Below, piece after piece: positions 47,093 through 58,248 of a DNA stretch of 64,000 nt; positions within the stretch are counted from its first letter, which is position 1, and each line of letters begins with the position of its first letter. Under the pieces are notes generated by a model. It was not told the origin of the DNA. It did no database searches and saw nothing but the letters and a program-made list of their open reading frames with translations. The position numbers and the translations under genes are program-made. The DNA is from Cytidiella melzeri (lineage: Eukaryota > Basidiomycota > Agaricomycetes > Polyporales > Irpicaceae), in the NCBI GenBank assembly GCA_022592445.1, contig JABYQR010000027.1, positions 170,902-234,901 of the forward strand, in the 5' to 3' direction.

Positions 47093-47752
47093 TGTAACAG
47101 ATAAGATTACACTCACCGCAGAGTTGTCAAACTTGAGGGGGAGATAGTGAGATAGAGAGTAGAGTGTGGGTGAGAGTGAGTACTGGGGAGTACAAAGTAG
47201 TCCTTGATTAACAGAGTGGATAAGACTGAGGGGATATGCCCTCAGGAGTGCCTCTACATATACATGAAGGGGAGGACCCCAGGTACTACCCTAAGACCCC
47301 TAATACCTACATGAGTAAGTAAAGTAATTTACCATACTAAGCATGCCCTATGCTCTAGTGGTGCCACTTCAATAATCAACCAATAGCAATTGTCCCCATG
47401 ACCTGGCCCCATGACCCAGTTCCAAGGCTAGACTTGTTCTAGCTTGTTCTAAAACAAGGCTAGACTTTTCCAGAAGGTTCTAAGAACTATGACATCATCT
47501 ACTAGAATTTTTTACACTATGACAACATAATTCCAGCATGTTTGACAAGGTTCCAGAGAGTTCTATCATGTGATACACAGATAAGGAAAGGAGCACATCA
47601 GCACATCAATGGCGGAGTGCGCATCATTTGATAAGGACCGACATAAGTGCCAGGATAAACACCCATGTGCACCTCAGATGGTTGCATCAACATCCCATCA
47701 ATACTGTTGCCTGTTAAGGCAAATCTTGTAGAAACATTGAAAATTTGTGACA
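47093..47752 (-). mobile_element. LTR, family B, copy 4
   Basis: Ends TGTAACAG and TTGTGACA. Contains the TTCCAGAAGGTTC heat-shock-like site (about 47468-47480) and a strongly reduced GCGC array. Flanks GTAAT and CAATG do not match. Confidence 0.85.
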
Positions 47753-47756
47753 CAAT

Positions 47757-48137
47757 GGCAAGGTTAGCTAGCCAATAGGAAAAGAGACTGAAGGCGTGAG
47801 GACAGAGGACATGGGGAGATGGTCAATGCGTAAGAGAAAAATAGAGAAGGAGTTGAACCCAAAGTAGGGAATGAATAGGGTTGGACCCAATGGAGTGAGA
47901 TATAGAAGAGCTGAGGGTAGAACCAAGGCAAGGGCAACCAATTGGAGTTAGGTCCGGAGTATCAGTAGAACAAGAATAGAGCTGATGACATAATAGTCCA
48001 TGTTGAATGGCAGCAATGAGAAACCATGAGTGATGAGGAAAAAACAAACTGGACTTTCAAGGCAAGAAAAGGCATGAAAGATAGATAGCCACTAGATTGA
48101 TTCCAAAAGAAGAATAGTAGGGTGTGGAGACTGTTTG
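47757..48137 (-). repeat. LTR family F, partial, inverted
   Basis: Reverse complement of the family F sequence at 61124 onwards (GTTTGTTTTTTCCTCATCAC, ATTGGGTCCAACCC). Together with 48170-48788 it forms a head-to-head inverted pair with about 30 bp between the arms. Confidence 0.65.
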
Positions 48138-48169
48138 TAACATTACCTCCTTTTTGAGAATTGTTTTCT

Positions 48170-48788
48170 GCAAGGTGGCATTACGAACTGTCTTCACACC
48201 CTGCTATTTTCATTTTTTAATCACAATAGTAGCTGGCTGTTCCTCTGCCTTTTCTTGCCTTGGAAGTCCAGTTTGTTTTTTCCTCGTTCCTCATTATCTC
48301 CGTTGAACACAGACTGCTATGTCATCAGCTCTATTCTCTTTCTACTGCTACTTCAGACTTAGCCCTGATTGGTTACCATTGCCTTGTTTTTACCCTCAGC
48401 CCTTCCATAACTCTGTTACCACTCCTTTGGGACCAGCCCCATCTATTTCCTGTTTTGGGTTCACCCCCCTTTCTATTGTTCTCTTGCACCTTGTCCATCT
48501 CTCCATTGTCCTTTGTTCTTACGCCTTGATGGCCTCTCCTCCTATTGGCTTGCTGAAGTAGCTGTTGCTCTTTGTCTGTTGTTCTTCCTTCAAATTCCTC
48601 TGATTTGTTACCACTATGTTGGACCTGGTCCATAAGTAGTTAGGTCAACATGTACATATAACCACTAGACATGGGGCTAGAACCTCAGTCTATCCACTTT
48701 GTATCATTATTCCTTCCACCAATCCATCATCTGTCTACCATTGTGCTTGACAGCAAACACGTGGCCTAGACCATTATTTGACCTTGTG
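48170..48788 (+). repeat. LTR family F, copy 2
   Basis: Matches 61124-61783 over most of its length, from TTACGAACTGTCTTCACACC to CTAGACCATTATTTGACCTTG, with a CATGTACATATAACC remnant of the TATA region. It is cut on the right by a family A LTR. Confidence 0.7.
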
Positions 48789-49137
48789 TGACACAGACAC
48801 AGAGCTCGACATGATAAAAAGGGACACAAAGTGGAAAACAACAAGGAGGTGGTGGTAGGCATGAAGCACAATACTTTCACTGGCTATAAATCTTATGCAG
48901 ATGTCTAGCCCAGTAAAGACCAAGTTAGTATTCTGCCCACCAGCTATGTAGTACAGAGGGGATTTGCTTACCTAGCCCAGTAAAGACTAAGAGGTCAAGA
49001 TGGGGGGGGGGGGGGGGGGGGGGGGGCTAGGAGTGTACATGCTGCTGTATATATAGACTTCAAGGACCTGCACACAGACCATGTTAAGGGCAGGCTTTGC
49101 AAGAAGCCGTGTGAACAAAGAACAATAGAACTACCTA
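48789..49137 (-). repeat. LTR family A, truncated, inverted
   Basis: Begins TGACACAGACACAGAGC and follows the other A copies up to AACTACCTA, where similarity stops. It retains only the 3' 350 bp of the LTR. Confidence 0.8.
49002..49026 (+). repeat. Run of 25 G
   Basis: An uninterrupted G run inside the truncated LTR A, where the other copies have 5 (GATGGGGGCTAG). Could form a quadruplex or reflect an assembly or polymerase artefact. Confidence 0.9.
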
Positions 49138-49594
49138 TGTACCCAAGGCTGTCAGAATGAAGCACAAACGTAGGCCTGGATTTTGTGTACCTCACATTTT
49201 ACATTTTGAATGCTAACAGTGCTTATCTTAAGGACCTGATCATGTTGCCCCGAAAAAGCTAGGAGAGCCAAAGAAGCCTATCTTCACAAGGAAGGAGAAT
49301 GCCTCACTCAAGCAGCGCATCGAGATTCTAGATTGGTATCATAAGGAAGGAAGAAATCAGTCAAAAACGGCCACACATTTCAACAAAATCTATCCAAACT
49401 TGCACATTAAGCAGCCTCTCGTCTCAGACTGGGCTAAGAATGAAGAGAAGTGGCGGAAATGTTGGGAAGAGGCATCTGGCTTGCAGTCCCATGCAGCAAA
49501 GTGAGCTTGACAGCCACAACATCCGGGTGTTACAGAGATGATGGATTTATGGGTCACTCAGGTGTTGGTGCACGGAATTCTCCTGACAGGTGAG

Positions 49595-50388
49595 TGACAT
49601 GGATAGTCCAACAGAGACCGGATTTTTCCAATAATGTCACCAGTTTACAGCCTTAGGCGCCTATCTAGAGCGTGACATGGATAGTCCAACAGAGACCGGA
49701 TTTTTCCAACAATGTCACAAGTTTACAGCCTTAGGCGCCTATCTAGAGCGCTTATTTTCCGGCTAGGAGTGTTACCGGACCTAACCCTAACCCGGGTCAC
49801 GTGACATCCTGCCTTATTTATCAATAGTCCAGACCCAAACCCTAGACTCAATCTGGAGCGGTTCCAGATCAACCTAGGCTATTGTTCTATTGTTCAACTT
49901 CCATTGATAGGGATTCCCCAGGGATTCCCCCAGTTTCTATTGTTCTATTGTTCTATTGTTCTATTGTTCTAGCTCTATTGTTCTACGTACCCTGGTCCTT
50001 GACAGTTACTCAGGTCCTTGACAGTTACCCTGGTCCCTTATTGTTCTATTGTTACTCCAGCCCCACAGTTACTCCAGTCCCTAGTGTGGGAACTGGTGCA
50101 CAGACCATCCAGACACAGTATATATAGTACCCCTTACCCTCCCTGGTTCTGCATCTTGACCTCTTTGTCATTTGCACTGCCAGGTGAGTTACTGCATGTA
50201 ACTTAGTATCATACCTTATTAACTTCGTCATTTGCACTGCCAGCCAGTATCCGGCCTCTGTGCCTGCTTGCCTGCTCATCATCGACTCTGACCTTGTTGT
50301 CGTCGTTGGAGATCCCTTTCCTTTTCCACCATCATCCATTCCACCCTTGTTTAGGGTTTAGCAGTATAGCAGCAGTCGCTCCGCGACA
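49595..50388 (+). mobile_element. Solo LTR, family E, in the pogo transposase
   Basis: Starts TGACATGG and ends CGCGACA, flanked by GTGAG (49590-49594) and GCGAG (50389-50393), a 5-bp duplication with one mismatch. TATATATAG lies at about 50115. The first 78 bp are tandemly duplicated (49595-49672 and 49673-49750, two mismatches). A TCTATTGT microsatellite of four units lies at 49937-49968. Confidence 0.85.
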
Positions 50389-51152
50389 GCGAGGTGTTGC
50401 AGCAAAAATAGTCAAGATTTGCAGACCTGATTGGTATCCCTCAGGACGAACGGCTGACCCTCAGTGATGGCTGGTTGTTGAGGTATAAGAGGCATCTTGG
50501 GCTCAAGCAGTACAAGCATCATGGCAAAGCTGGGTCTACAAGTAGAGAGGATGTGGAGAGGGAGCAAAAGTGGATTCAGGAGTTGATTGCACAGTATGGC
50601 TACGAGCTGCATGATATTTTCAACATGGACAAGACTGGTCTCTATTATGTGTGCGTACCTTGCTTTTCTTTTCTGCATCAATTGCTGAGCTTGGCTCATA
50701 TGCAAAGTCTTCCACCTGATCAAGGACTCTCAGACAAGAAATACTCAGGTGTGAAAGGGAGGAAGGTCCAGCTCATGTACACATTTATGTCAAATGCCAA
50801 TGGTTCAGAGAAGCTGCCGCTGCTCATCATTGGGAAGGCTTTCAGACCAAGGGTGTTCAAGAAAAACAAAGGCCCACAGCTTGGCTTTCAGTATTGTCAC
50901 AACGCAACTGCTTGGATGACCACAGACCTGTACCAAGAATGGATCTTGCAGTAGGATAAAGACCTCGGGAAGCAGAAGCGCAAGGTGATTCTGCTTCAAG
51001 ATAACTTCTCTGGCCATGTTCCTCCTGATGACCTGCAGAACATTTGGGTTGCCAATTTTGAGCCAAATCTTACGGCACACATTCAGTCAATGGACCAAGG
51101 AATTATTTGGTGCTTCAAAGCACATTACTGCATGATGAAACACATCCAGCGC

Positions 51153-52976
51153 TGAGACACTTAGTCACACTTCAAACTAAGAACAACCTTAAAGACAACA
51201 CAACCACCCACGAAGTGGCAATAGAAGTGTAAAGGTGTGGAAGCGCGGAAGTGTTAAAGTGTGCGAGGTGGTCTTAGAGTCCTAGTTTTACTTGTGCTAA
51301 AAAGAGCAACAAGGTTTATGATAAAGTGTATGCGCAGGGAGCTAGGCGGGCAACTACCACGCGTATCGCGGGTAAAAAGGCAAGTTGGCGCGGTGAAAGC
51401 AAAAGAGTTATAGCGTGGCTCAAAGAGAACGCGCGGGAGACGTCGCGACTTGTAGTAAGACGGCGCGCGGGGAGACACGGATGGAAAACGCAGGCGCAAT
51501 AGGAATCTCGAACACAAAACGCGGTCGCTGGTGAAGATGAAGAAGTCGCTGTAAAACGCGGGCGCAGTGAAAGTGAACGCAGTAAGCTCGACGCAGTGAA
51601 GGTAAAACGCAACGCAGTAACGCAGTAAAATAACGCAGTGAAAAGCAAACACAGTATAACGAAGCCAAAGGGAACGTAAGAGAAAGATAAACTAATGGAG
51701 CGCGAGCCGCAGCGTAAGGCTATGTGAGATTGCAGTCAATTTGACTTGACAGACTGCGCGCGGGGGCAGTAGTGTAGAACAACACTCCCCAAACGGCTAT
51801 GCGTATTGCAGGCAAATGCGTGGCCAACGACGACGTCGGTAGAGCTGGTAAGATTGAACTGCACTAGTTCGCACTCGTGGTCCTCGCCCTCAAAGTCTGG
51901 TGACAGCCAACAAGCTGGGTGCAGCGCGCGCGGGCGATCGCAGTTGAGCGGGACAAAAGGTCCTGAACGTAGGGGAATTGGGTGGTCACTCTGGGTGTCG
52001 CAATAGGAACAGTTATCAAGCAAGTCCGCGACGGAGGCGACGGACGACGCTGGCAAAGGTGATTTAGGAGTTGATCTCTCAGGGGAGACCGTAGGCGCTG
52101 CTGAGGGTTCTGGCGGCGGCGTGAGCGCGGGGATGATGGGGTAACGGCGTAGAACCTCGCGCAGGCGTGGGCGGTAAGGGCAGCGATCGTCGGGTAGGTG
52201 GGGAATGGTGGGGCAGTAGCGGCAGACTCGAGGCGGGTTGTCGTTGGTAGACGCAGCTGACATAAACGGGAAAGAAGTCGCAGTGGGACAACACAGAAGA
52301 AGCTACGGCTATGGGCGCGAAGAGACTCCCTCGACGCGAACGCAAAGCGTAAAGTGAGCTCTGGAAACTGGGGTGGGGATTGATTCCTTTTCTACGCGGT
52401 ACAAGCAACACCTTTTTATATACCCTAAAGACCTTCTCCTAAACCTTTCCTTCTATGTCCTAAACCCAAACGCGAGAGCGAGGAAACGGGGTGGCAGAAT
52501 ACTTCCGTCTGTGGAGGCAAAATGTCCAGCGAATCGACGCCCGGCGGGACACAGCATTGGTCGACGCGGAGTAGCGGCGCGCGCCCTTGCGCTGAAAAGG
52601 CGCCAACCGTTGCGAGCAGGTGATGAGGCGCCGTCCAGGAGTTGCACAGCGTGGCGTGATAGGAGTCTTCCTGAAACGGGGTTCGCGCGTCAAGTTTCTT
52701 CTACCGTTGGTCCGACCCGCGTCCGAAACTCTTGGTGGCTGGCCGGCCCATGCTCCGATGCAAAAGGGGCGTGTCTGTGAGTCAGAGTTTGGTGCAATTC
52801 CTCGGCCTTGGATGTTTCCGGCGCGTTGCTCCTTGTCAAGTCCTCGGATCCTCGGCGAACTCCTCGTGCCCGTGACGCTGGGAAAGTGGAGGGACTTGCC
52901 GCTCAGGATGACGCGGGCCGCGCAAATGGCGGGCTGCTGCCGGGTCTCCGCGCCTAGCCAATTTCCGGATGTATCA
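51153..52976 (-). mobile_element. Repeat family D, copy 2 (intact), in the pogo transposase
   Basis: 1824 bp, flanked by GCGC on both sides (51149-51152, 52977-52980). Taking out the element and one GCGC restores the transposase codons across the junction (HIQR then AIDYY), which fixes both the element ends and the 4-bp duplication. The TATA box lies at about 52415-52422 and the ORF at 52263-51736. Confidence 0.92.
51736..52263 (-). CDS. D-encoded 175-aa Cys/His-rich protein, second intact copy
   Basis: Same length as the protein at 42493-43020. By my count 154 of 175 residues are identical, and all nine Cys and six His of the two proposed zinc-binding groups are kept; one extra Cys occurs at residue 167. 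Changes fall mainly in the linker and the last 20 residues. The copy is young enough to be uninterrupted, and its CpG-rich sequence shows no decay. See the copy-1 entry for motifs and alternatives. Confidence 0.7.
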   Translation of the reverse strand: MSAASTNDNPPRVCRYCPTIPHLPDDRCPYRPRLREVLRRYPIIPALTPPPEPSAAPTVSPERSTPKSPLPASSVASVADLLDNCSYCDTQSDHPIPLRSGPFVPLNCDRPRALHPACWLSPDFEGEDHECELVQFNLTSSTDVVVGHAFACNTHSRLGSVVLHYCPRAQSVKSN

Positions 52977-53666
52977 GCGCGCTATTGACTACTACGGCCT
53001 CAACATCCACCCCTCCAAAATCTACAACATTGATCAGCTGGAAGCTATAAGACTTGCAGACGCTGATTGGCAAGAAGTCAAAACAACAACAATTTGTCAC
53101 TGCTGGCGCAAGGCCAGATATTGCCCTTGACTCATATGGAACACCCCCGCACAAATCGTCCTGAGCCCATTGCATCTCTCCTTAACGAGGTTGAGGTTGA
53201 TGGCACCAGAAATCTTATCATGGTTGTGGATAAAACTGTTGCAGATGCGCTTGACAACCTCATGGCCAGAGGGGTACTCCAGAGGGACAACCGGATGGCC
53301 ATCGAGAAACTCTTGAATCCGGAGGATGAGGGCATTGAGGCAATCATGGAGAGCATGGAGGAGGAGATTTACACAGCTGTCATTGAGTCGCAAAAGGCTC
53401 AGGAAAATGATATTGTCAATGAAGGTGACAACAATGTTGACAACAATGTTGACAACAACACAGCTTTTCATCCCGGGCCAGGTCCCACTTACAATGAAGT
53501 CCTTCAAGCTGTTGCCCTCATTGACAGCTACATCTGTGATTTCAACCACCTGGTTGCGTGCAGAATGGAGTCTTTGTTGGGCAGTTTCTGCTGTCAGCTT
53601 TGCTTGGACAGGTCTTGCTCGACAGTCCCCACTCTCATCACATCCTACTTCACTGCCACTCAGTAG

Positions 53667-54534
53667 ATTTCCATATCCTCTACTTACATGCAACAACTAC
53701 TCATAGATTAATTGATACCTATAATCTTGTGTCTAGCCTCTGCATGGTGTACCGGGGCACTTCATAATTTTTGACAAACAACGGGCACTTAATAACTATA
53801 CATCTCTTGCAACCCATAATCCTCATAAACCATACCTTTTTGTGTCTACAAGGGTGGGACTTTATCACCCCAGAAGTAGTGCTTAGCAAATACCATTGAA
53901 TATTTCAACTGTGGTGTATTTGATGATTACCATTGGATACCAATATCCTCCTTTCATGACATGTAGTCAAGAGTCACTTACTAGCTTGAAGATTTCCTTT
54001 TGCCTAGAACTGGAGCTTTTGTGTCTGAAGAGGACTGGGTGCTGGCATTCAGATGGCTGCAGAAGCTGGTGTGAACAATATCAATGTTTTAGAAGCCTGT
54101 GGCAGAAACAAACCATCATGGACAGATTGATCTCCCTGCTAGTTACAAACACTTAATCACTGAAATAATGTCAGCACTGACCAGAAGAGAATAGACAGTA
54201 ATATTTACACACAGATTATCAGCTCATTCACCCAATACACCTTGGATGCTGTCAGATATTGACCATCATATTTCTCTGGACCAGGTTGTTGTGCAATTTA
54301 CTCAAACAAATGATTTACTAAGCCTATGCCATCAGGACCACTTGTAATAAGTGCCAACTGCTGCTTCTCGATACTCTGGAATACATGCACTCAGGCCCAG
54401 TCAACTGAGTACCATGGATAAAAAGTGAGAGTTGATAGAGGCTTACAACTTTGTGTAGATAAGAAGCTCTGAGGTGTTTGTGTATATATGCAGTCTGTGA
54501 GAGGCAGTTCAGACAACTAAGGTAGCTACACAAC
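53667..54534. other. AT-rich region, no gene seen
   Basis: Lies downstream of the transposase C-terminus and may include the right end of the pogo element, which I could not identify. Confidence 0.5.
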
Positions 54535-55205
54535 ACTATGAAACTTGTATGGGTACCTGAGCAGTGCAACACAGGGGCAATCCAAAAGATGGAGCTACCT
54601 AACTATACAACATCTTAAAACTTATGGATGCATGAGCAGTGCAAAAAATAGGGAACAGGCTGTATAAGTGGAGAGACAAAGATGAAAACAAAACATAGCT
54701 GGAACATTATGAAACTTGTATGAGTACATAAGCAGTGCAAAAAGGGGCAGTGTAGATGGTTAAGGGAGCTACGCAATACTGAAAACTGTGTATGGATACA
54801 TGAGCAGTGCAAAATGTAGACAACAGGCTGTACAGGTGAGGAAAACAAAGATCAATCAAACATAGGTGCAACACTATGAAACATGTATGAACGCATGAGC
54901 AGTGCAAAACAGAGGCAGTACAAATGATTAAGGTAGCTACATAATAATGAAAACTTGTCTATCAATGCACAAGCAGTGCAAAATATAGGGAATAGTCTGT
55001 ATAAGTGGAGAGACAAAGTCCAAGCAAACATAGCTTCAGCATGGTCAAACTTGTATGAGTACATGAGCAGTGCAAAACAAAGGCAGCACAAATGATTAAG
55101 GTAGCTATGCAGCATTGAAAAACTGTGTATGGGTGCATGAGCAGTGCAAAATGTAAAACAGGGGCTGTACAAGTGGAGGAAACAAAGATGAAACACACAT
55201 AGCCT
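54535..55205. repeat. Dimeric satellite, about 168-bp period, four units
   Basis: Eight half-units of about 75-95 bp alternate between two types. Both contain a tATG-AGCAGTGCAA core; one continues with GGCAG..ACAAATG..TTAAGGTAGCTAC, the other with ACAGGCTGTACAAGTGGAG..ACAAAG. Type-1 starts are at about 54535, 54704, 54874 and 55040. The minus-strand ORFs in it are consequences of the repeat. The core also occurs in the arms of the inverted-repeat structure (about 23700-23740 and 25855-25900). Confidence 0.8.
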
Positions 55206-56022
55206 CAAGAGTTAAATTTTCCAGTTGAATGCAGGTGTTGGTGCCTAAAACCTCCTATCCACTAGATTCCAAACCTTCTGTTCACTAGCTTCCGGATATG
55301 CTATCTGATACTCCTTGCACAACCTCTCCCAAAGCTTCTGTTGTAGCTCCTACCTTGGCATCAGATGTAGTTGATGACTCAGAGTTTGTAGATTTTTGAG
55401 ACTTGACTGGTTGTTTACATGCAGATTTTCCAATGTTGTTTTTGTTACTTACATTGTCAGAAAGTATTTACTTACATGTTTCTGACACTTACCTACATTT
55501 TGTAAGTAACATGTTTAAAATATATGTTGGAAACACCTCTACCGGCATTTTGTTTCTAACATTTGTCGGAAAGTCGGCACTGAATTTCTGACAGAACCCT
55601 ACACATGTAACCCTGTTCATGCAGTTTACCCAATCTGTATCTAGATTATATAACATACACTGTTGTGGACAAGACACACTTCCCAAACAATCTTTATCTC
55701 TACACTCTACTTCACAAACTTGTTTTTACTTCTGTACTCATACCTGTTGTTGCACTTTAGACAATACAGCATAGTCCTGTTCTTTTCCTGAATGATTGTA
55801 TACTCCATTGAAGACGAACCACTAACTTGCCATGCACTACTCATCAAAGAACCTATTGTAAACAAAATCACTTGGTGAATCTTCAGGAATTGTACTTGCC
55901 ACTTGCTGACCTTGGTGACGCCAGTCAAATTCCCACACTTTAGGGGACAAGAGGGTCACATCTGAACAAAGCAGCAATGTGCTGGAGCACACTGGAACAA
56001 TTCTTCTTCATTCTTCAGGAAT
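55206..56022. other. No supported gene
   Basis: AT-rich, only short open frames. It contains two near-identical TCTTCAGGAATTGTA stretches (about 55878 and 56012). The right end is the target site of the next LTR. Confidence 0.5.
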
Positions 56023-56027
56023 TGTAG

Positions 56028-56783
56028 TGACACGGAGACAGGGCTCGACGTGACAAACAGGGACACGATGTGGATGACGACGAGGAGGTGGTGGCAGGCG
56101 TGAAGCACAATGCGTTCACCAGCTATCAAACTTATTCAGAAAGCTAGCCCAGTAAAGACCAAGTTAGTATTGTGACTACCAGCTATGTAGTACAAGAGGG
56201 GGTTGCTTACCTAGCCCAGTAAAGACCAAGAGGTCGAGATGGGGGCTAGGAGCGTACATGCAGCAGTATATATAGACTTCAGGGACCTGCGCACAGACCA
56301 TGTTGAGGGCAGGCTTTGCAAGAAGCCGTGTGAACGAAGAACAAAAGAACTACCTAAAGGAGAACAATAGCTATTGTCTAGACCTTGCCAAGAACTTTAC
56401 CCGTGAGAGAATCTATCTAAAAGGAGACCAACTATTGTATTCCATTCCCACACCTGTGAGAACATCCTTCCATAAAGAGAACAATAGGGAAAGAACAATA
56501 AGGAGCCCATGTGGATGGTATCTATGACGTCAAACCCTAGCTATGGGCTGAGCCATGTGTCTGTAGCCATGTGTTCTTACTTAAGCTAAGTCACATGCCA
56601 GTGTGACGTAGTAGCAAGTAATGTGACCGTGTGGAGCGTCTAAGCCACGTGATACGGGCGCTTAATAGACGTGCAAAGGAGTTTATGCAGAGAGAATTGA
56701 AACTAGGTTGTAGCCCGGAGTTTTACAGATAAAAACAAGAGGTAAATTGCGAAAATTAAGGGCTAGTCAGGCCATCCATGACA
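56028..56783 (-). mobile_element. Solo LTR, family A, with target duplication TGTAG
   Basis: 756 bp, plus strand TGACACGG...CCATCCATGACA, flanked by TGTAG at 56023-56027 and 56784-56788. Same length as 22453-23208, opposite strand. Confidence 0.95.
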
Positions 56784-56788
56784 TGTAG

Positions 56789-57792
56789 ATGATGCAAACA
56801 TATCCCTTCAAGAGAGGTGCAGAAGTAGGGAACATACTTTGTCAAATTTTTCCTGTTCTTTTTCCTGCACATTTCTGTAAAAACATAAGAAAGTATGTGG
56901 AAATACTTCAGCACCTTTCTTGAGGAAACATATGTGTGTTTTTATATATTAACAGGTAAATTTCAGCACAAGAGCTGATCAGAGAGATTTGAACCATATT
57001 TTGTTGCATCATTGTACATAAATTACGAGATATATAAAGTTCCTTGCCACCATCCTTGTCACAAACAGCTTTATTTTTACGTTCATTTTTCTGTTTTTCC
57101 TATGCAGATTCACTTACATGTTCATTTGTTGTTCCTTGTCTGAGTTTTATCTTGTTTGGTACATGACCTGAGACATGCTGTGCCGTTCCAAACTGACACT
57201 ACAACATCAAGGAAGCTGTACAGTCCCATCTCACAGTAGTGATAGGGGTACAGACCCAGTAGCAGGGGTTTTATCTAAAATGTATATATACACCTAGGAC
57301 TTCGCTCTGAAGTCTTCAGATTCTACCTCTTGTCCTCTCACCTACTCTTGTGTGAATTTGCTTGTCATTGACTCTCTCAGTCTCTTCTCTATCATCATCA
57401 TCATCATCTATTTCTTTTCTGTTGCTATCTCTGCAAGTCTTATCATTGTCATCAACCCCTTTCCACTCTGTCTTGAGCTGTTTAGGCACAGTTGTTTCAA
57501 TCCTAATATCTCAGTGCGCCTTCATTGCTTCAGGTTTTGATTGCTTTAGTACTGGCTGGTAAGTATCTTTCTGTGATACTTGCCTCTAGTCACTGTACTG
57601 AGATTGTCCTAGCAGCTACTTGTGTTTCTGTACCCTTTCCAAACTGGTCTTTGACATACTTGGTCTTGTTGTTGCTTCTGCACTGATTAGTGAGTGCATT
57701 GTTGTTGGCTCTGCACTTGCCTGAGGTCACTGTACTGACATTATTTTTACAGATTGCAATCTTCTCAAACCCTTTCATCACTCTTTCACATT
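56789..57792 (+). promoter_or_regulatory. Upstream region of the second secreted-protein gene
   Basis: TATATATA at 57283-57290 lies about 510 bp before the start codon. A candidate 5' UTR intron runs from 57560 (GTAAGTATC) to 57752 (TTTTTACAG). The part before that donor (TTGCTTTAGTACTGG) resembles the leader of the gene at 6710. Nothing else recognisable is present in 56789-57240. Confidence 0.5.
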
Positions 57793-58248
57793 ATGCAGTT
57801 CTTGAGCTGTCTTGTGTTGTTTGCCACTATTATCACTAGTGCATCCCATATAATGACAGTGTCTGCAATCCCATGTGGCAGCAAAAGATCCCTCTTCCTC
57901 TCTCCAACTCTAGGCACAGGTCACTTTCCCCAAATGAGCTCGCATTTCTTTTGTCAAACTGATCTGGCCAAACGAACTGAATGGGCAGATATTATTGCTG
58001 CACCCTATTTTCTTACAATCCCAGACACTGACAAGGAAGCCTATCGAGTTCTTTTCGAGAACGTTCGGAATGCCCGTCGGGGGAGAAATGGCCGACGGAC
58101 TAAGCCACAAGCCATAAATAAAAAGATTGTGTGGGAGTTGATAGAATTCATTGAGGACAAATTACCTGAGGAATCTAGGATCAAAAAAGCATATGAACAA
58201 GGGGAGGCTATACGTTATACAGCGGAAAAGGGTTTACATGTTGTTTAA
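57793..58248 (+). CDS. Small secreted protein (151 aa), paralogue of the gene at 6710
   Basis: The start at 57793 (MQFLSCLVLF) gives a signal peptide of 25 residues ending TVSA, aligned without gaps to that of the gene at 6710, followed by IPCGSK. LAKR at residues 58-61 is a Kex2-type site. The mature part is charged (RNARRGRNGRRTK, EFIEDKLPEESRIKK) and predicted helical, quite unlike the Trp-rich start of its paralogue. An in-frame ATG 39 bases upstream lies at the edge of the proposed leader intron and would spoil the signal peptide, so I did not use it. The family is unknown to me. A host-interaction role is inferred from size, secretion signal and transposon-rich setting only. Confidence 0.62.
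   Translation: MQFLSCLVLFATIITSASHIMTVSAIPCGSKRSLFLSPTLGTGHFPQMSSHFFCQTDLAKRTEWADIIAAPYFLTIPDTDKEAYRVLFENVRNARRGRNGRRTKPQAINKKIVWELIEFIEDKLPEESRIKKAYEQGEAIRYTAEKGLHVV

Larger units (their letters stand above)
49260..53666 (+). pseudogene. Pogo-type (DDE_1, CENP-B-like) transposase, broken and twice interrupted
   Basis: Order on the plus strand: HTH region (about 49268-49500; LKQRIEILDWYHKEGRNQSK), second DNA-binding part (TEMMDLWVTQVLVHGILLTG), insertion of LTR E (49595-50388), continuation (ERLTLSDGWLLRYK), DDE core (FNMDKTGLYY; GVKGRKVQLMYTF; LLIIGKAFRPRVF; LLQDNFSGHVPP; NLTAHIQSMDQGII), insertion of a D element (51153-52976), and the C-terminal part (SKIYNIDQLEAIRLADADW, then 53067-53666). 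Removing each insertion with one target copy restores the frame. Stops at about 49501 and 49507 are TGA where the family has Arg (CGA), and two TAG stand where Trp is expected, all G:C to A:T changes. A small intron probably lies near 50650-50690. TIRs were not located. Confidence 0.88.

Noticed and set aside
54852..55208. Minus-strand ORFs over the satellite
   Set aside because: They are produced by the repeat itself; the residue pattern simply follows the period of the DNA unit.
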